A stretch of 64,000 nt of DNA, taken from positions 434,001 to 498,000 of the forward strand of contig CANMSI010000002.1 of the NCBI GenBank assembly GCA_947500575.1, read 5' to 3'. The notes below the pieces were generated by a model. It had not been told where the DNA came from. It ran no database searches and was given only the letters and a program-made list of their open reading frames with translations. The translations under genes were made by a program, and so were the position numbers. Positions 43,038 to 52,895 of this stretch are shown here, piece by piece. Source of the DNA: an uncultured Flavobacteriaceae bacterium. Its GTDB lineage: Bacteria > Bacteroidota > Bacteroidia > Flavobacteriales > Flavobacteriaceae. Within the stretch, counting starts at the first letter, position 1, and the number at the start of each line of letters is the position of its first letter.

Positions 43038-44210
43038 TTACAGATGGGTAACTCTATAGATGGCATTTCCGTAGTCATCTGATATTAATAAGGAACCATC
43101 CTTTAAAAACAAAAGATCTACGGGTCTTCCAAATTGGTCCTGACTCGCATCGTCTAACCACCCCTCTATAAAAGTTTCGTAGGCTACTGCTTTGCTATCT
43201 TCTATTTTTACCAAAGAGATTTTATACCCTACTTTCTTGGAACGATTCCAAGAACCGTGCTCTGCAATAAAGGCATGTCCTTTATATTTTTCTGGAAACA
43301 TGCTCCCAGTATTGAATTTAACACCTAAAGGAGCTACATGAGCGCCTAAAGCTTGCACAGGAGCAACAAAGTCGTCACAAGGGTGTTGATCCCCAAATTC
43401 TGGATCTTTGACCGTTCCGCCATGACAGTACGGATATCCAAAGTGCTGCCCAGCTTCTGTTACACGGTTTAATTCGCAAGGAGGAATATCATCTCCCAAC
43501 ATATCTCTTCCATTATCCGTGAACCATAACTCTTTCGTTTCAGGGTGCCAAGTAAATCCAACCGTATTTCGAACACCTTTTGCGTAAATTTCCCTATTAC
43601 TGCCATCTGGGTCCATACGCGTAATCGTTGCAAAACGTTCGTCTTCCGCTGATCTTTCACAAATATTACAGGGGGCTCCCACGGGTACGTATAACTTTCC
43701 ATCGGGTCCAAAAGCGATGTACTTCCATCCATGATGGAACTCTGAAGGGTAATCATCATATACCACTACAGGAGTTGGAGGATTCTCCAATTTCGATTCT
43801 ATATCGTCATATCGCAAAAGTCGATCTACTTCAGCAACATATAATGATCCATCCTTAAAAGCAATCCCATTAGGGACATTTAAAGTAGAATCTAAAATAG
43901 TAATGTGGTCTGCTTTAAAATCTTGGTCTAGATCCTGAATAGCATATACTGTCTTTTTATTTCTAGTACTTACAAATAAGGTTCCATCATCGCCCATGGC
44001 CATGGATCTAGCGCCTTTAATGCTATCCGCATATACTTCAATTTTAAAACCTTCTGGAATTGTTAGACGATCTATAGGCAATACAGATACTGGTTCATCA
44101 AACTCCATTTTTGGTGCTGCATCCTCTGTATTTCCGTTCTTTTCCTGACAACTAGTGCAGCCAAGAATAACCATCATCGCCATTAAAACTTTTATGAATT
44201 GATTCCTCAT
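43038..44210 (-). CDS. PQQ-dependent sugar dehydrogenase-like lipoprotein (second)
   Basis: A 390-residue protein with a lipoprotein signal (VILGC, Cys18 or Cys21). The propeller signatures of the GSDH/sorbosone dehydrogenase family are visible: 'GARSMAMGDDGTLFVSTRNKKTVYAI', 'PDGKLYVPVGAPCNICERS', 'GVRNTVGFTWHPETKELWFTDNGRDMLGDDIPPCELN' and 'HFGYPYCHGG'. It carries Cys residues at PCNIC and PYC that the first copy (9511-10725) lacks, so it may have a heme or disulfide-stabilised loop. It lies one base from the TIM-barrel isomerase gene upstream and is co-transcribed with it. Likely a periplasmic sugar oxidation role. Confidence 0.87.
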   Translation of the reverse strand: MRNQFIKVLMAMMVILGCTSCQEKNGNTEDAAPKMEFDEPVSVLPIDRLTIPEGFKIEVYADSIKGARSMAMGDDGTLFVSTRNKKTVYAIQDLDQDFKADHITILDSTLNVPNGIAFKDGSLYVAEVDRLLRYDDIESKLENPPTPVVVYDDYPSEFHHGWKYIAFGPDGKLYVPVGAPCNICERSAEDERFATITRMDPDGSNREIYAKGVRNTVGFTWHPETKELWFTDNGRDMLGDDIPPCELNRVTEAGQHFGYPYCHGGTVKDPEFGDQHPCDDFVAPVQALGAHVAPLGVKFNTGSMFPEKYKGHAFIAEHGSWNRSKKVGYKISLVKIEDSKAVAYETFIEGWLDDASQDQFGRPVDLLFLKDGSLLISDDYGNAIYRVTHL

Positions 44211-44211
44211 T

Positions 44212-45105
44212 TTATAAATATTTTTTTAAATGTTTTTTAAAGTAGGTAGCACTATCTGTAATACTTTGCATTGAATTCGTAGCAAAATTACCACCTTGTT
44301 CCAAATAATAAAATTCTAAACCTGCTTTTTCGGCCTGGGGAAGAATTTGAGTATAATCAATAGATCCATTACCCAATTCTGTGTAATCTCTTGTGCGCTT
44401 ATCCATATCTTTAATATGCCACATCACATAGCGACCTGGCTGCAAAGCTATCAACTCAGCCGGACTCAACTTAGAAGAATGCATTACCCAATATAAATCC
44501 AATTGTAGTTTTACCAAAGCTGCATCCGTCCTATCCAGAATAATTTGATATCCGGTTTCTCCTTGTTCTTCAATAAATTCAAAATCGTGATTATGATACG
44601 CAAATCCCAAACCCGCATTGGTTACCTGTTTCCCAATAATATTCAATTTGTCTGCAAGTCTCTTAAATTGTTCAATAGTTCTATATTTAGGAGCTAACCA
44701 TGGCCACGTAATATACTTTTTATTCAAGGCTTTAGCTCCCATAATACAGAGATCTACAAAGCGTTTTAAATCATCTTGAGATGCTTCAAAATAATCCGAA
44801 AAATTATAGTGTCCACTAGTAGCCGTAAGATTTAAATCGTCCATGATTTTTTTAAAATCTTTGGCTTTGTAGCCGTAATAAGTCCCTTTACTAGTATCAA
44901 AACCATAGGTTTCTGTATCTTCATAACCCAAAGAAGCAACGGTTTTTAAAGTACCCAAAGGGTCTTTTTCCATAGCATCTCTGATACTAAAAAGTTGCAA
45001 TCCCATTTTGAATTTTGACGTATTTTGCATTGTACAATTATGAAAAGGCAATACCATCGCGACAGATGCAATTGCTGATTTTTGTATAAAACTTCTTCTT
45101 TGCAT
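44212..45105 (-). CDS. Sugar phosphate isomerase/epimerase (TIM barrel), Tat-type signal
   Basis: A 297-residue protein. The start QRRSFIQKS is a twin-arginine signal (RRSFIQK) followed by a hydrophobic segment. The body is a xylose isomerase-like TIM barrel (AP_endonuc_2 family): 'YEDTETYGFD', 'KKYITWPWLAP', 'LGFAYHNHDFEF', 'LQLDLYWVMHSS', 'HIKDMDKRT' and 'YYLEQGG', which supply metal-binding acids and histidines. A good Shine-Dalgarno (AGGAG) precedes the ATG, which is unusual here. The neighbouring sugar dehydrogenase-like gene suggests a shared sugar-derivative pathway. Confidence 0.9.
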   Translation of the reverse strand: MQRRSFIQKSAIASVAMVLPFHNCTMQNTSKFKMGLQLFSIRDAMEKDPLGTLKTVASLGYEDTETYGFDTSKGTYYGYKAKDFKKIMDDLNLTATSGHYNFSDYFEASQDDLKRFVDLCIMGAKALNKKYITWPWLAPKYRTIEQFKRLADKLNIIGKQVTNAGLGFAYHNHDFEFIEEQGETGYQIILDRTDAALVKLQLDLYWVMHSSKLSPAELIALQPGRYVMWHIKDMDKRTRDYTELGNGSIDYTQILPQAEKAGLEFYYLEQGGNFATNSMQSITDSATYFKKHLKKYL

Positions 45106-45147
45106 GATATATCTCCTAGAACGTTTTGTGCTTTTACTTTACTAAAT

Positions 45148-45155
45148 CAAAAATA
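45148..45155 (-). promoter_or_regulatory. -7 element TATTTTTG before the isomerase gene
   Basis: Exact match to TAnnTTTG, 42 bases before the ATG at 45105. Candidate TTG (45169-45171) is only 13 bases away, which is short. The rest of the gap to 45401 (stop of the decarboxylase) holds nothing recognisable. Confidence 0.35.
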
Positions 45156-45401
45156 CCCGTATAATTCACAATAAAACTAGAATTGTGAGGATTTCCATCT
45201 TGTAAATTGTAATTCCAAACTACAAAAAATCCTGTATTTGCCTATTGCAACCAATCAAGAACTCCAGTAGATGTTTTTATAAAGACTAATTAACACCTCT
45301 GACATTTTATGTAATTGTAGAGAACTATGTATAAATGTAGTAAAATGAATTAATACAATACGAGCGTCTTAGGGAAGAAAGTCTTATCTGCATTAGATCT
45401 C

Positions 45402-46823
45402 TTAAACAAGTTCTTTTAAAATAGCTAAGGCCAATTGAACTTCCTTTAGATGGGTACGGAAAGAAAGTACAGCAAAACGAATCCAATAGGTATCCTCGAT
45501 CGTTGTGGAAGACAAAAACACCCTTCCATCTTCTTTTAAACGTTCTACTATTTGGTGATTGAATGCATTGGCATCACCATGCGCTGGCACATATCTAAAA
45601 ATAGCAATTGACAAATCTGGTACGGGGCCCACTGTAAAACCTAACTTCTGAACTTCTTCATAAAAATAATTGCACAGAAGTACCTTTTCTTCCAAAGCGG
45701 CTCTGAAAGGAGCTACGCCCATAAGCTGCAAGGAAAGCCACATTCGCAAGCCCCTAAAATGTTTTGTTAGTTCTGGAGAAAGATCTGCAGGAGAAGGATC
45801 TTCATCCAATGTAAAAGCATCTTGCATGTAATTGGCGGTATAATGATGTGTTTCATACAATGCCTCCGTATTCTTTATTAGGATAGCACCAATTCCATAA
45901 GACAAAAACAATCCTTTATGCGGATCAATGGCCAAGGAATCTGATAGCTCTACTCCTTTAAAGGCCTTTTTCAAGCTATCGGATAACATGAAAAATCCGC
46001 CATAAGCTGCATCTACATGAAACCAAATATCACTTGCATTAGCAATTTCACCAATTTCTGCTAAGGGGTCTATAGCACCCGTATCCGTGGTACCTGCGGA
46101 AGCGAAAACCATAAAAGGCAATAAACCAGAAGTTTGATCTGCCTTTATTTGATCTTTTAGATGACTCGGAATCATCTTAAACGTCTCATCCATTGGTATA
46201 TAGCGAATAATACATTCTTTCATGCCTGCAATTCGAAGGGACTTCTGAACGCAATGATGCAATTGCTGCGTCATATAAATAACACATTTTTCTACATCTC
46301 TGGCCTTAATGCCTTTAGCATCTCTAGCAGTTGTTATGGCAGAGAGATTAGCGATGGATCCGCCCGAAGTAAGATTGCCAAGTGCATTTGAGGGATACCC
46401 AACCATGGTACACATCCATCTTAACAACAAATTCTCCATGCGCACTCCTCCTGGACAAGCAAAAAAGATACCTGCATACCTATTGGTAACCGCTGCTAAA
46501 TAATCTCCTAAAGCCGTTGTAAAAACACCCCCTCCAGGTATATAGCCAAAATGTCCTCCTGAGGCTGGGTTCAAATTTGGGGTATCTACGTTCTCTTTTA
46601 GACAAGCTAACACTTCACCAATGGGTTTCCCATTTTCGGGTATTGGAAAATCTAAAAGTGGCTTCCCTAGATCTTTAGAAACTACAAATGTGGTATGTTT
46701 GTTAAAGTCGTCCAAGAAGTTATCTGCATACTTCTGCACTTCCTTGTTCCATTCTGCCCTATTTTCTGGCAAAGGTTCTAGCCTCTTCGCTATGGCCTCT
46801 AATTGTTGTATGGTCTCTAACAT
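45402..46823 (-). CDS. PLP-dependent decarboxylase (group II amino-acid decarboxylase)
   Basis: A 473-residue protein of the pyridoxal-dependent decarboxylase family (glutamate/aromatic-L-amino-acid/cysteine-sulfinate type). The PLP lysine is K303 in 'DSLAIDPHKGLF', and the Asp of 'HVDAAYGGFF' (269-278) pairs with the cofactor ring. The 'TSGGSIANLSAITTARD' segment (152-168) also fits. It acts in the cytoplasm, and the amino-acid substrate cannot be told. It is 5 bases upstream of the VPS10-like gene's stop and on the same strand, so operon linkage is possible. Its stop is followed by a 296-base gap with no visible gene. Confidence 0.93.
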   Translation of the reverse strand: MLETIQQLEAIAKRLEPLPENRAEWNKEVQKYADNFLDDFNKHTTFVVSKDLGKPLLDFPIPENGKPIGEVLACLKENVDTPNLNPASGGHFGYIPGGGVFTTALGDYLAAVTNRYAGIFFACPGGVRMENLLLRWMCTMVGYPSNALGNLTSGGSIANLSAITTARDAKGIKARDVEKCVIYMTQQLHHCVQKSLRIAGMKECIIRYIPMDETFKMIPSHLKDQIKADQTSGLLPFMVFASAGTTDTGAIDPLAEIGEIANASDIWFHVDAAYGGFFMLSDSLKKAFKGVELSDSLAIDPHKGLFLSYGIGAILIKNTEALYETHHYTANYMQDAFTLDEDPSPADLSPELTKHFRGLRMWLSLQLMGVAPFRAALEEKVLLCNYFYEEVQKLGFTVGPVPDLSIAIFRYVPAHGDANAFNHQIVERLKEDGRVFLSSTTIEDTYWIRFAVLSFRTHLKEVQLALAILKELV

Positions 46824-46828
46824 GTAAT

Positions 46829-49800
46829 TTAATCAATCAATCCCTGTCCTTCTATCCAAGGTGCCCCTGCCCTCTTCAACTCCTGTTCTAAAGATGGTAA
46901 GGTGGTAGTGGAAAGTTTTTTAAGTTCGGATTTCACTTTTACTAATTGACTCTTCACTCTAGCCAAGAACGCTTTATGACTTTCTGTGGGTCCATAGGTG
47001 TTGTCAAGTGCACGCCACCCTATAGAGTTTCCATTACTTGCCGTTGGTTTAGATCGTTCTCCTATTTCTCCTCTGGTATCATCTCCATTCAGTTCCTTAT
47101 CTATATCCAATAATTCCATTTTAGCGGTATTGATCTTGGCTGTAAGATCTGAAGAAGGAGATGTTGCCTTATCTGCCGCGCGTTTCATGGCGTCTATCAG
47201 TTTTATACTATTAGACAAGGTAAGGTTAGTTGCCGTTAGGTCTTGCTGAAAACTAAAAAAAGAGGTTCTAAATGCATTCATTTCTTCGAATGATTTCCTT
47301 GGTAATGCGCCGTCATACATTGGAATTACCTTAAACTCTTGAGGGGCCTGTAAATTAGTGGTAACACCATTAACTCTTTTAACCAAAGTTGCCGTATACA
47401 CACCTGGAGTAACCATTATACCGCCGTCTCTTCTATTGGTAGCTTCTAAACGTTCCCCACTTTTATTAGGGTAGTTCAATCTCCAATTAACCCGATTAAA
47501 GCCTTTTTTATTGGTTCCTTTAATGGTATTTACCAGATTTCCTTGAGCATCTTTGATAAGAAATAAAATAGCAGGGCCTTCTTCCCTATTCTCTGCCTCA
47601 AGCGACTCCCATCCGGGGAAATTAGTATTTCCCTTTTTCTCTCTTGCTTGTCTTATATCCTTCAAGCTACTTAGTTTTTTAGGCATATAATAAGTGAAGT
47701 TCGCACCAAAGGGCGGGTTTTTTGCGATGTATTCTCCGTCTCCTTGACTCCCCACTCTATTCGATTGTCTATACCAATATGCATCTTTTATAGGGTATAA
47801 GGTGGCTTCGTTCGTTGGATTATCAAAATTACGCAAAGGAGAAATATCATCTAGAATATAAAAACCTCTTCCAAAAGAAGCGGCTACTAAATCGTTCTCT
47901 CTTCTTTGAATCGTAATATCTCTAAAAGCTATGGTTGGTAATCCGCCTTTAAGCTGCATCCAACTAGATCCCCCATTTCTTGTTAGGTAGATACCGTATT
48001 CAGTAGCAGCAAAAAGTAATTCCTTTTTTATGTGATCTTGTACCAAACGCCATGTTAGCAGACGAGTAGGCAAGTTTCCATTCATTAGTGTCCAGCTTTT
48101 TCCTTTATTGACACTCTTCAATAAATATGGTTTATAATCTCCATTTTTGTGATTATCCAAAGCTGCATATACGATGTTTGCATCGAATAAATCGGCCCTA
48201 ACATCATTGACAAAAGGAGTAGACGGCACTCCCTTAATAGTTCCTAAACTTATTTTTTGCCACGAAATACCTCCATTTTCTGATACCTGAATGATACCAT
48301 CATCCGTTCCTGCATACAGCAGCCCTTCTTGGATCGGAGATTCCGATAGTGATGTAATTGTATTGTAATTAGACATAGCACCTACATCCCAAGCATTATC
48401 CCAGCTTTGCTGTTTTCCATACATGGGCAAAGTAATTCTATCCTGATTTAGAGTTAGATCTTTAGAAATTGGTGTCCATTCATCTCCTCTATTCTCAGAT
48501 TTCCATACTCGTTGCGATGCGAAGTATAGGCGAGAAGGTTTATGCGGACTTACCAAGATTGGTGCATCCCAATTAAAACGTTCAGCGGGTTCCCCTTCTC
48601 TAGCTTGCGGTTGAATAAAAACCGTTTCTTTGGTCGTCTGGTCTATACGCCATAATGCGCCCTGTTGAAATTCACCATAGGTAATATTAGGATTCCCAGG
48701 TTCCGTAGCAGATTGATGTCCATCTGCACCTAATGTTTTCCACCAATCAGCATTTGCAATACCATCAGAACTTGTGGTTTGTGAAGGGCCTCCATGTGAC
48801 CCATTATCTTGTGTTCCTCCAAATACATTGTAGAATGGAAGGGCATCATCTACAGCAACTTTGTAATACTGGGTAACTGGCAAATTGCGAATGTATTTCC
48901 AACTCTTGGTATGGTCAAAACTCTCGTACAAACCTCCATCTGTACCAAACAATACATAATTAGGATCTGAATTTTTAAATGCCATGGCATGGCTATCTAC
49001 ATGCTTATTTCGTTCGTTCATCCGCTGAAAAGTTTTGCCATGATCATTGGAAATCAACACATAATTATTCATTAAATAGAGTCTTCCTTCCACATGTGGA
49101 GAGGCATATAGTTCTTGGTAATAATGAGGACCCGTGCCACCAGACACCGTGTTGGATTGTCTGCTCCAGGAAGCCCCTCGATTAGATGACATATAAATAC
49201 CCCCTTTTTTGCGATCCTGCTCTATTGCAGCATATATCACATCCGAATTAAAGGGAGATAAAGTCAACCCAATTTTACCCAAATTTGATTTTGGAATTCC
49301 TGTTTTTAGTTGTTTCCAAGTAGTACCTCCATCTACACTTTTATGTATTCCAGAGCCTGGACCACCCCCAATGTAGGCAGCAACAGATCGTTGTCGTTGC
49401 CAGGTAGCCGCATATAATTCATCTGGATTGTTGGGATTTATCAAAATATCGGTTGCACCCACCCATTCACTATCTCCTAAGGTCCGATTCCATGTTTTAC
49501 CACCATCTTCGGATTTATAAATACCTCTTTCCCCTCCTTTACTCCATAAAGGTCCTTGAGAAGCCACCCAAATCACATTAGCATTGGTAGGATGCACAAT
49601 AATTTTGGAAATATGTTCTGATTGTTTTAGCCCCATATTCTTCCAAGACTTTCCGTCGTCATGACTTACAAAAATTCCATCCCCAAAAGCTACATGTCTG
49701 CCACCAACGTTTTCACCAGTTCCTACCCATATGGTATGCGAATTGTTAGGATCTATGGTAACACACCCAATGGAATAGGTGCTTTGTTTATCAAATAAAG

Positions 49801-50044
49801 GTTTCCAAGTTGTACCAGAGTTTTCTGTTTTCCAAACACCACCAGAACCTACAGCAACGTACCAAACGTTCTCGTTTTCAGGATGTATGGCAATATCTGC
49901 AATGCGGCCAGAGGTCATTGCCGAGCCAATATTTCTAAATTCTAACCCATCAAAGGCATTCTTTGAAGTTTCTTGGGCCTGTACCTGTTCTGCCGCAATA
50001 AGAGCGCAAAAGCAGAGCAAGCTAGCTTTTAATAGTGTCCTCAT
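46829..50044 (-). CDS. VPS10/sortilin-like beta-propeller protein
   Basis: A 1071-residue protein with a signal peptide (about 1-23, ending EQVQAQ). The first 750 residues hold nine or more BNR/Asp-box repeats of the type SxDxGxxW (e.g. NSGTTWKPLF, DDGKSWKNMG, DGGKTWNRTL, DGGTTWKQLK, RGASWSRQ, NRGDEWTPI, NGGISWQKI, NKGKSWTLM, NGGSSWMQL), the ten-bladed propeller of sortilin-like proteins. An Ig-like beta part (about 780-890) and a Lys/Glu-rich helical tail follow. In Bacteroidetes these are annotated 'glycosyl hydrolase', but no catalytic site is evident. Its start codon is 4 bases from a long inverted repeat at 50049-50099. Confidence 0.9.
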   Translation of the reverse strand: MRTLLKASLLCFCALIAAEQVQAQETSKNAFDGLEFRNIGSAMTSGRIADIAIHPENENVWYVAVGSGGVWKTENSGTTWKPLFDKQSTYSIGCVTIDPNNSHTIWVGTGENVGGRHVAFGDGIFVSHDDGKSWKNMGLKQSEHISKIIVHPTNANVIWVASQGPLWSKGGERGIYKSEDGGKTWNRTLGDSEWVGATDILINPNNPDELYAATWQRQRSVAAYIGGGPGSGIHKSVDGGTTWKQLKTGIPKSNLGKIGLTLSPFNSDVIYAAIEQDRKKGGIYMSSNRGASWSRQSNTVSGGTGPHYYQELYASPHVEGRLYLMNNYVLISNDHGKTFQRMNERNKHVDSHAMAFKNSDPNYVLFGTDGGLYESFDHTKSWKYIRNLPVTQYYKVAVDDALPFYNVFGGTQDNGSHGGPSQTTSSDGIANADWWKTLGADGHQSATEPGNPNITYGEFQQGALWRIDQTTKETVFIQPQAREGEPAERFNWDAPILVSPHKPSRLYFASQRVWKSENRGDEWTPISKDLTLNQDRITLPMYGKQQSWDNAWDVGAMSNYNTITSLSESPIQEGLLYAGTDDGIIQVSENGGISWQKISLGTIKGVPSTPFVNDVRADLFDANIVYAALDNHKNGDYKPYLLKSVNKGKSWTLMNGNLPTRLLTWRLVQDHIKKELLFAATEYGIYLTRNGGSSWMQLKGGLPTIAFRDITIQRRENDLVAASFGRGFYILDDISPLRNFDNPTNEATLYPIKDAYWYRQSNRVGSQGDGEYIAKNPPFGANFTYYMPKKLSSLKDIRQAREKKGNTNFPGWESLEAENREEGPAILFLIKDAQGNLVNTIKGTNKKGFNRVNWRLNYPNKSGERLEATNRRDGGIMVTPGVYTATLVKRVNGVTTNLQAPQEFKVIPMYDGALPRKSFEEMNAFRTSFFSFQQDLTATNLTLSNSIKLIDAMKRAADKATSPSSDLTAKINTAKMELLDIDKELNGDDTRGEIGERSKPTASNGNSIGWRALDNTYGPTESHKAFLARVKSQLVKVKSELKKLSTTTLPSLEQELKRAGAPWIEGQGLID

Positions 50045-50048
50045 TTTT

Positions 50049-50099
50049 CTAAAGTTTTTCGAGTTGGTAACTGGAATGAAAGTTACGCAAAAACTTTAG
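50049..50099 (-). promoter_or_regulatory. Interrupted inverted repeat directly before the VPS10-like start codon
   Basis: The 11-bp perfect arms CTAAAGTTTTT (50049-50059) and AAAAACTTTAG (50089-50099) enclose nested 6-bp arms GTAACT (50067-50072) and AGTTAC (50081-50086). The structure ends 5 bases from the ATG and has no T-run, so it is not an intrinsic terminator. It fills most of the 72 bases between two co-directional genes. It may be an operator or an mRNA stem-loop controlling the downstream gene. Confidence 0.55.
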
Positions 50100-50116
50100 T
50101 AAAAAGAGCGTTCTAA

Positions 50117-52198
50117 CTATTGAACTCCAAGTTTTTTCAATGCAGCAATACCATAACTATTTTTAGGGTTTAAATCTAAAGACTTTTTATAATTTTCTAT
50201 CGCCTCTGGCCGGTTCCCTACCAATAGATACGCTTCTCCCAAGCTATCATAGACATTCCATGAATTAGGAAAGGCGCTTACATTCATTTGAAAAACAGCA
50301 ATTGCTTCTTCAACTTTGTCTAATTGTAAAAGAAGATAACCTACACCATTCATTTCATTTTCGTCTAATAGATAGGTCTCCTTATCTTTAAACTGATCAA
50401 ACTGTCGTTGTCCGGCCGCAATATCATTTTCCAGTATACTAATAAGTATGGATAAGGCTAAAAACTTATCTGATTTTGGAAAGTTACTTTCGCTAAACCT
50501 ATAAAAATCAATCGCCACTTTATATTGCTTTTCTCTGATCAGTGCGTAGGTGGTATTGGTTAGTAATATCCCATTTAAACTCATCGGATCCTTTGGAAAT
50601 TCCTCTTTATATATTTTGTAAACAGTCATTCCCTCTTTAATTTTTGAGCCCCCAATAAGTTCTTTAACCGCATTTTGAAGCTCAATCTTATCTAAAGGAG
50701 CATACTCCGGGCTTGTCTTTGCTTTTTTAAACCAAGTCAATGCCTCTTCATCGGTCATTTGCGTAAAAACATCTTTTATTTCATGGGCAATAGACCTTTT
50801 CAAAGAAAATAGTTTTCCACCCTTAATAATCGTTTTAGTTGAATTGAAATTTTCTAGGTTTTTAAATGGGTTTTTATCAAATAGTACCATATCCGCCTTT
50901 TTGCCAATTTCAATACTTCCACGTTCTTTATCTAGTTTCATTGATTCATAACCATTTAAGGTAGCGATTTTCAAAACTTCTTCCACAGGAATTCCTGCTT
51001 TCGCAAGCAATATAAGCTCTGACATCATTGCACTACCCCCAAACCTGCAATCCGTACCTATACGTAACTGCACCCCCTTATCATGCGCTTTTTTGATATA
51101 TTCCATCATACTTTGATAGGCGAAATCTAGTTGTTTTTGCTGTTCATCAGAATAAGAAACCATTGGTGTGGTGCGTATTGGAAAATATTCAAAGGAAGAA
51201 AAGAAATCCGTTTTGCCTGCTGCAGATGCTAGCACATTTAAGGCCGTACTAATTGAAGCTCCTTCTGCCGCCATAGAATCGAACAACTTATTTAGTTTAG
51301 CATCAAATTCGGGCTGCTCTTTAATATAACTAAAAAAGAATACCATATGCGCCGCAAACTCATCAATACTAGCGTTCATTTTTATATTGTATTTAGCCTC
51401 CATTAAAGGCCAATGATCGTAGGATAAAATACTTGGGGTTACTGTAAAAAAATGTTCAAAATTACGTACCCCATAATCCATTGCTTCTCCAATGGTTACC
51501 ACATTATTATCTACATGACTATTTATGATGATCCCTTGTTTTTTAGCTTCATCTGCCATAGCCTCATAATCTGGTTTCCTTAACTTGCGGTATAGCTTCA
51601 TATATTTAAGCCCTTTTTTGGCGTATTCACGCACCTTTGCTCTTCCATCTTCCGGATTCATTACTTCTATATGATGTGCTGGTTGCTGTCTGTCTTCATC
51701 AGAAACTATGGAACCTCCGCAAATAAAAAGATCTGGATACGCTGGACTAGGATTTTTTTGCCAATCCAAAGTAATATCCATCCAGGTCTCTGGCTGACCC
51801 ATATCTATGATCGTAGTAATGCCGTGTTTTAGATAGGAATGTGCCGTAAGCTCGCGTAACATATCCAATCCATTGCCATCCATAAACTCGGAAGGAGTTT
51901 CTGCATCAACACCATAATTACCAACTAAATGTACATGAGTATCTATCATTCCGGGAATTAGCAAACGTCCTTTTCCTTCAATAATGCTTTCGGAAGTAAA
52001 TGGTGTCTTGGCATCGATAATTGCAGCAATGGTATCTGCCTTAATCAAAATGGTTTGGTGACTCTGTGTGCTTTTATCCTTACTATTAAATAAGATAACA
52101 TCCGTAATTGCGAGGTCATATTCTGCCTTCTGCGAACATGCAGTAAGAAGGGTCACTATGGTCATTAAAAGTAAACTAAAATGCTTGGACGTTTTCAT
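50117..52198 (-). CDS. Amidohydrolase-family lipoprotein with C-terminal TPRs
   Basis: A 693-residue protein with a lipoprotein signal (TLLTAC, Cys21). Residues about 30-480 are an amidohydrolase (urease superfamily): 'LLIPGMIDTHVHLVG' (metal H-x-H), 'INSHVDNN', 'LRIGTDCRFGG', and a C-terminal 'KLDKERGSIEIGKKADMVLFDKNP' imidazolonepropionase-like ending. Residues about 530-690 hold three or four TPR units (SWNVYDSLGEAYLLVGNRPEAIENYKKSLDLNP). It is a periplasmic hydrolase of unknown substrate, perhaps a prolidase-like enzyme. It precedes the VPS10-like gene by 72 bases, which hold the inverted repeat. Confidence 0.9.
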   Translation of the reverse strand: MKTSKHFSLLLMTIVTLLTACSQKAEYDLAITDVILFNSKDKSTQSHQTILIKADTIAAIIDAKTPFTSESIIEGKGRLLIPGMIDTHVHLVGNYGVDAETPSEFMDGNGLDMLRELTAHSYLKHGITTIIDMGQPETWMDITLDWQKNPSPAYPDLFICGGSIVSDEDRQQPAHHIEVMNPEDGRAKVREYAKKGLKYMKLYRKLRKPDYEAMADEAKKQGIIINSHVDNNVVTIGEAMDYGVRNFEHFFTVTPSILSYDHWPLMEAKYNIKMNASIDEFAAHMVFFFSYIKEQPEFDAKLNKLFDSMAAEGASISTALNVLASAAGKTDFFSSFEYFPIRTTPMVSYSDEQQKQLDFAYQSMMEYIKKAHDKGVQLRIGTDCRFGGSAMMSELILLAKAGIPVEEVLKIATLNGYESMKLDKERGSIEIGKKADMVLFDKNPFKNLENFNSTKTIIKGGKLFSLKRSIAHEIKDVFTQMTDEEALTWFKKAKTSPEYAPLDKIELQNAVKELIGGSKIKEGMTVYKIYKEEFPKDPMSLNGILLTNTTYALIREKQYKVAIDFYRFSESNFPKSDKFLALSILISILENDIAAGQRQFDQFKDKETYLLDENEMNGVGYLLLQLDKVEEAIAVFQMNVSAFPNSWNVYDSLGEAYLLVGNRPEAIENYKKSLDLNPKNSYGIAALKKLGVQ

Positions 52199-52354
52199 TT
52201 GTGATCTATTTAAGGTTATGACCTATAGACTCAGAAAACTAAAAAGTGTCACATTTTGTTTTTTAATATTCCGTAACATAAGAATGTTTGTAAATGCAAA
52301 ACCCTAAAAGAACTATATTCTTCAAGGGTCTCATAATTAAAAATAAGGATTTTA

Positions 52355-52864
52355 TCAACTTCTTAGATAATCCATAAACTGACTATGTGCCATATCATTG
52401 CTTCGTTGTTGATTTTGCATCGTAGAACGCTGCATATCAAAAATTTGCTGAGAGGTTTGTTTTTGAATATTTAGAATGTTTTGGTTGGTTGTAGCTTGTG
52501 AAGCTGCAACATTAGATCTTGCTTGTTGAAAGGCCTCAGTAGCCTTTTTAGTATCTTCCATGCTGGTTTGAATTAATTGATGCAGTTCTGTTTGTCCAAT
52601 ACTTTTAAGTACTTCGGCAGCCGGTGTAAAGCTCTGTGTAAAATTCATTAACCAAGCATTTCTATTATCGTAATCTTGGTAGGCTTCTTGTGGTACAAAT
52701 TGCATATTCATAGTACGTTGATTAACCCATTGAAACCATCCCTGTACCCAATAATTATGTTCTTGATAACACTTTTGAATGATTGCCAATAAATTAGTAG
52801 ATAATGTTTTTGCTTGTTCTTTGGTCATGTTAACTCCTATATTTTCGCTAGCTTGATTTTCCAT
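52355..52864 (-). CDS. Small helical protein of unknown function
   Basis: A 169-residue protein without a signal peptide or membrane segment, beginning MENQASENIGVNMTKEQAK. It is strongly helical, with a Gln/Thr-rich C-terminal half (AFQQARSNVAASQATTNQNILNIQKQTSQQIFDMQRSTMQNQQ) that is likely a coiled coil. The central 'EHNYWVQGWFQWVNQRTM' is aromatic-rich. I do not recognise it. It is encoded 31 bases from 52896-53360 on the same strand and likely co-transcribed. The pair may form a complex, which is inference. Confidence 0.7.
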   Translation of the reverse strand: MENQASENIGVNMTKEQAKTLSTNLLAIIQKCYQEHNYWVQGWFQWVNQRTMNMQFVPQEAYQDYDNRNAWLMNFTQSFTPAAEVLKSIGQTELHQLIQTSMEDTKKATEAFQQARSNVAASQATTNQNILNIQKQTSQQIFDMQRSTMQNQQRSNDMAHSQFMDYLRS

Positions 52865-52895
52865 TTTTATCTATTTAGTTTAATGAATACTTCTA

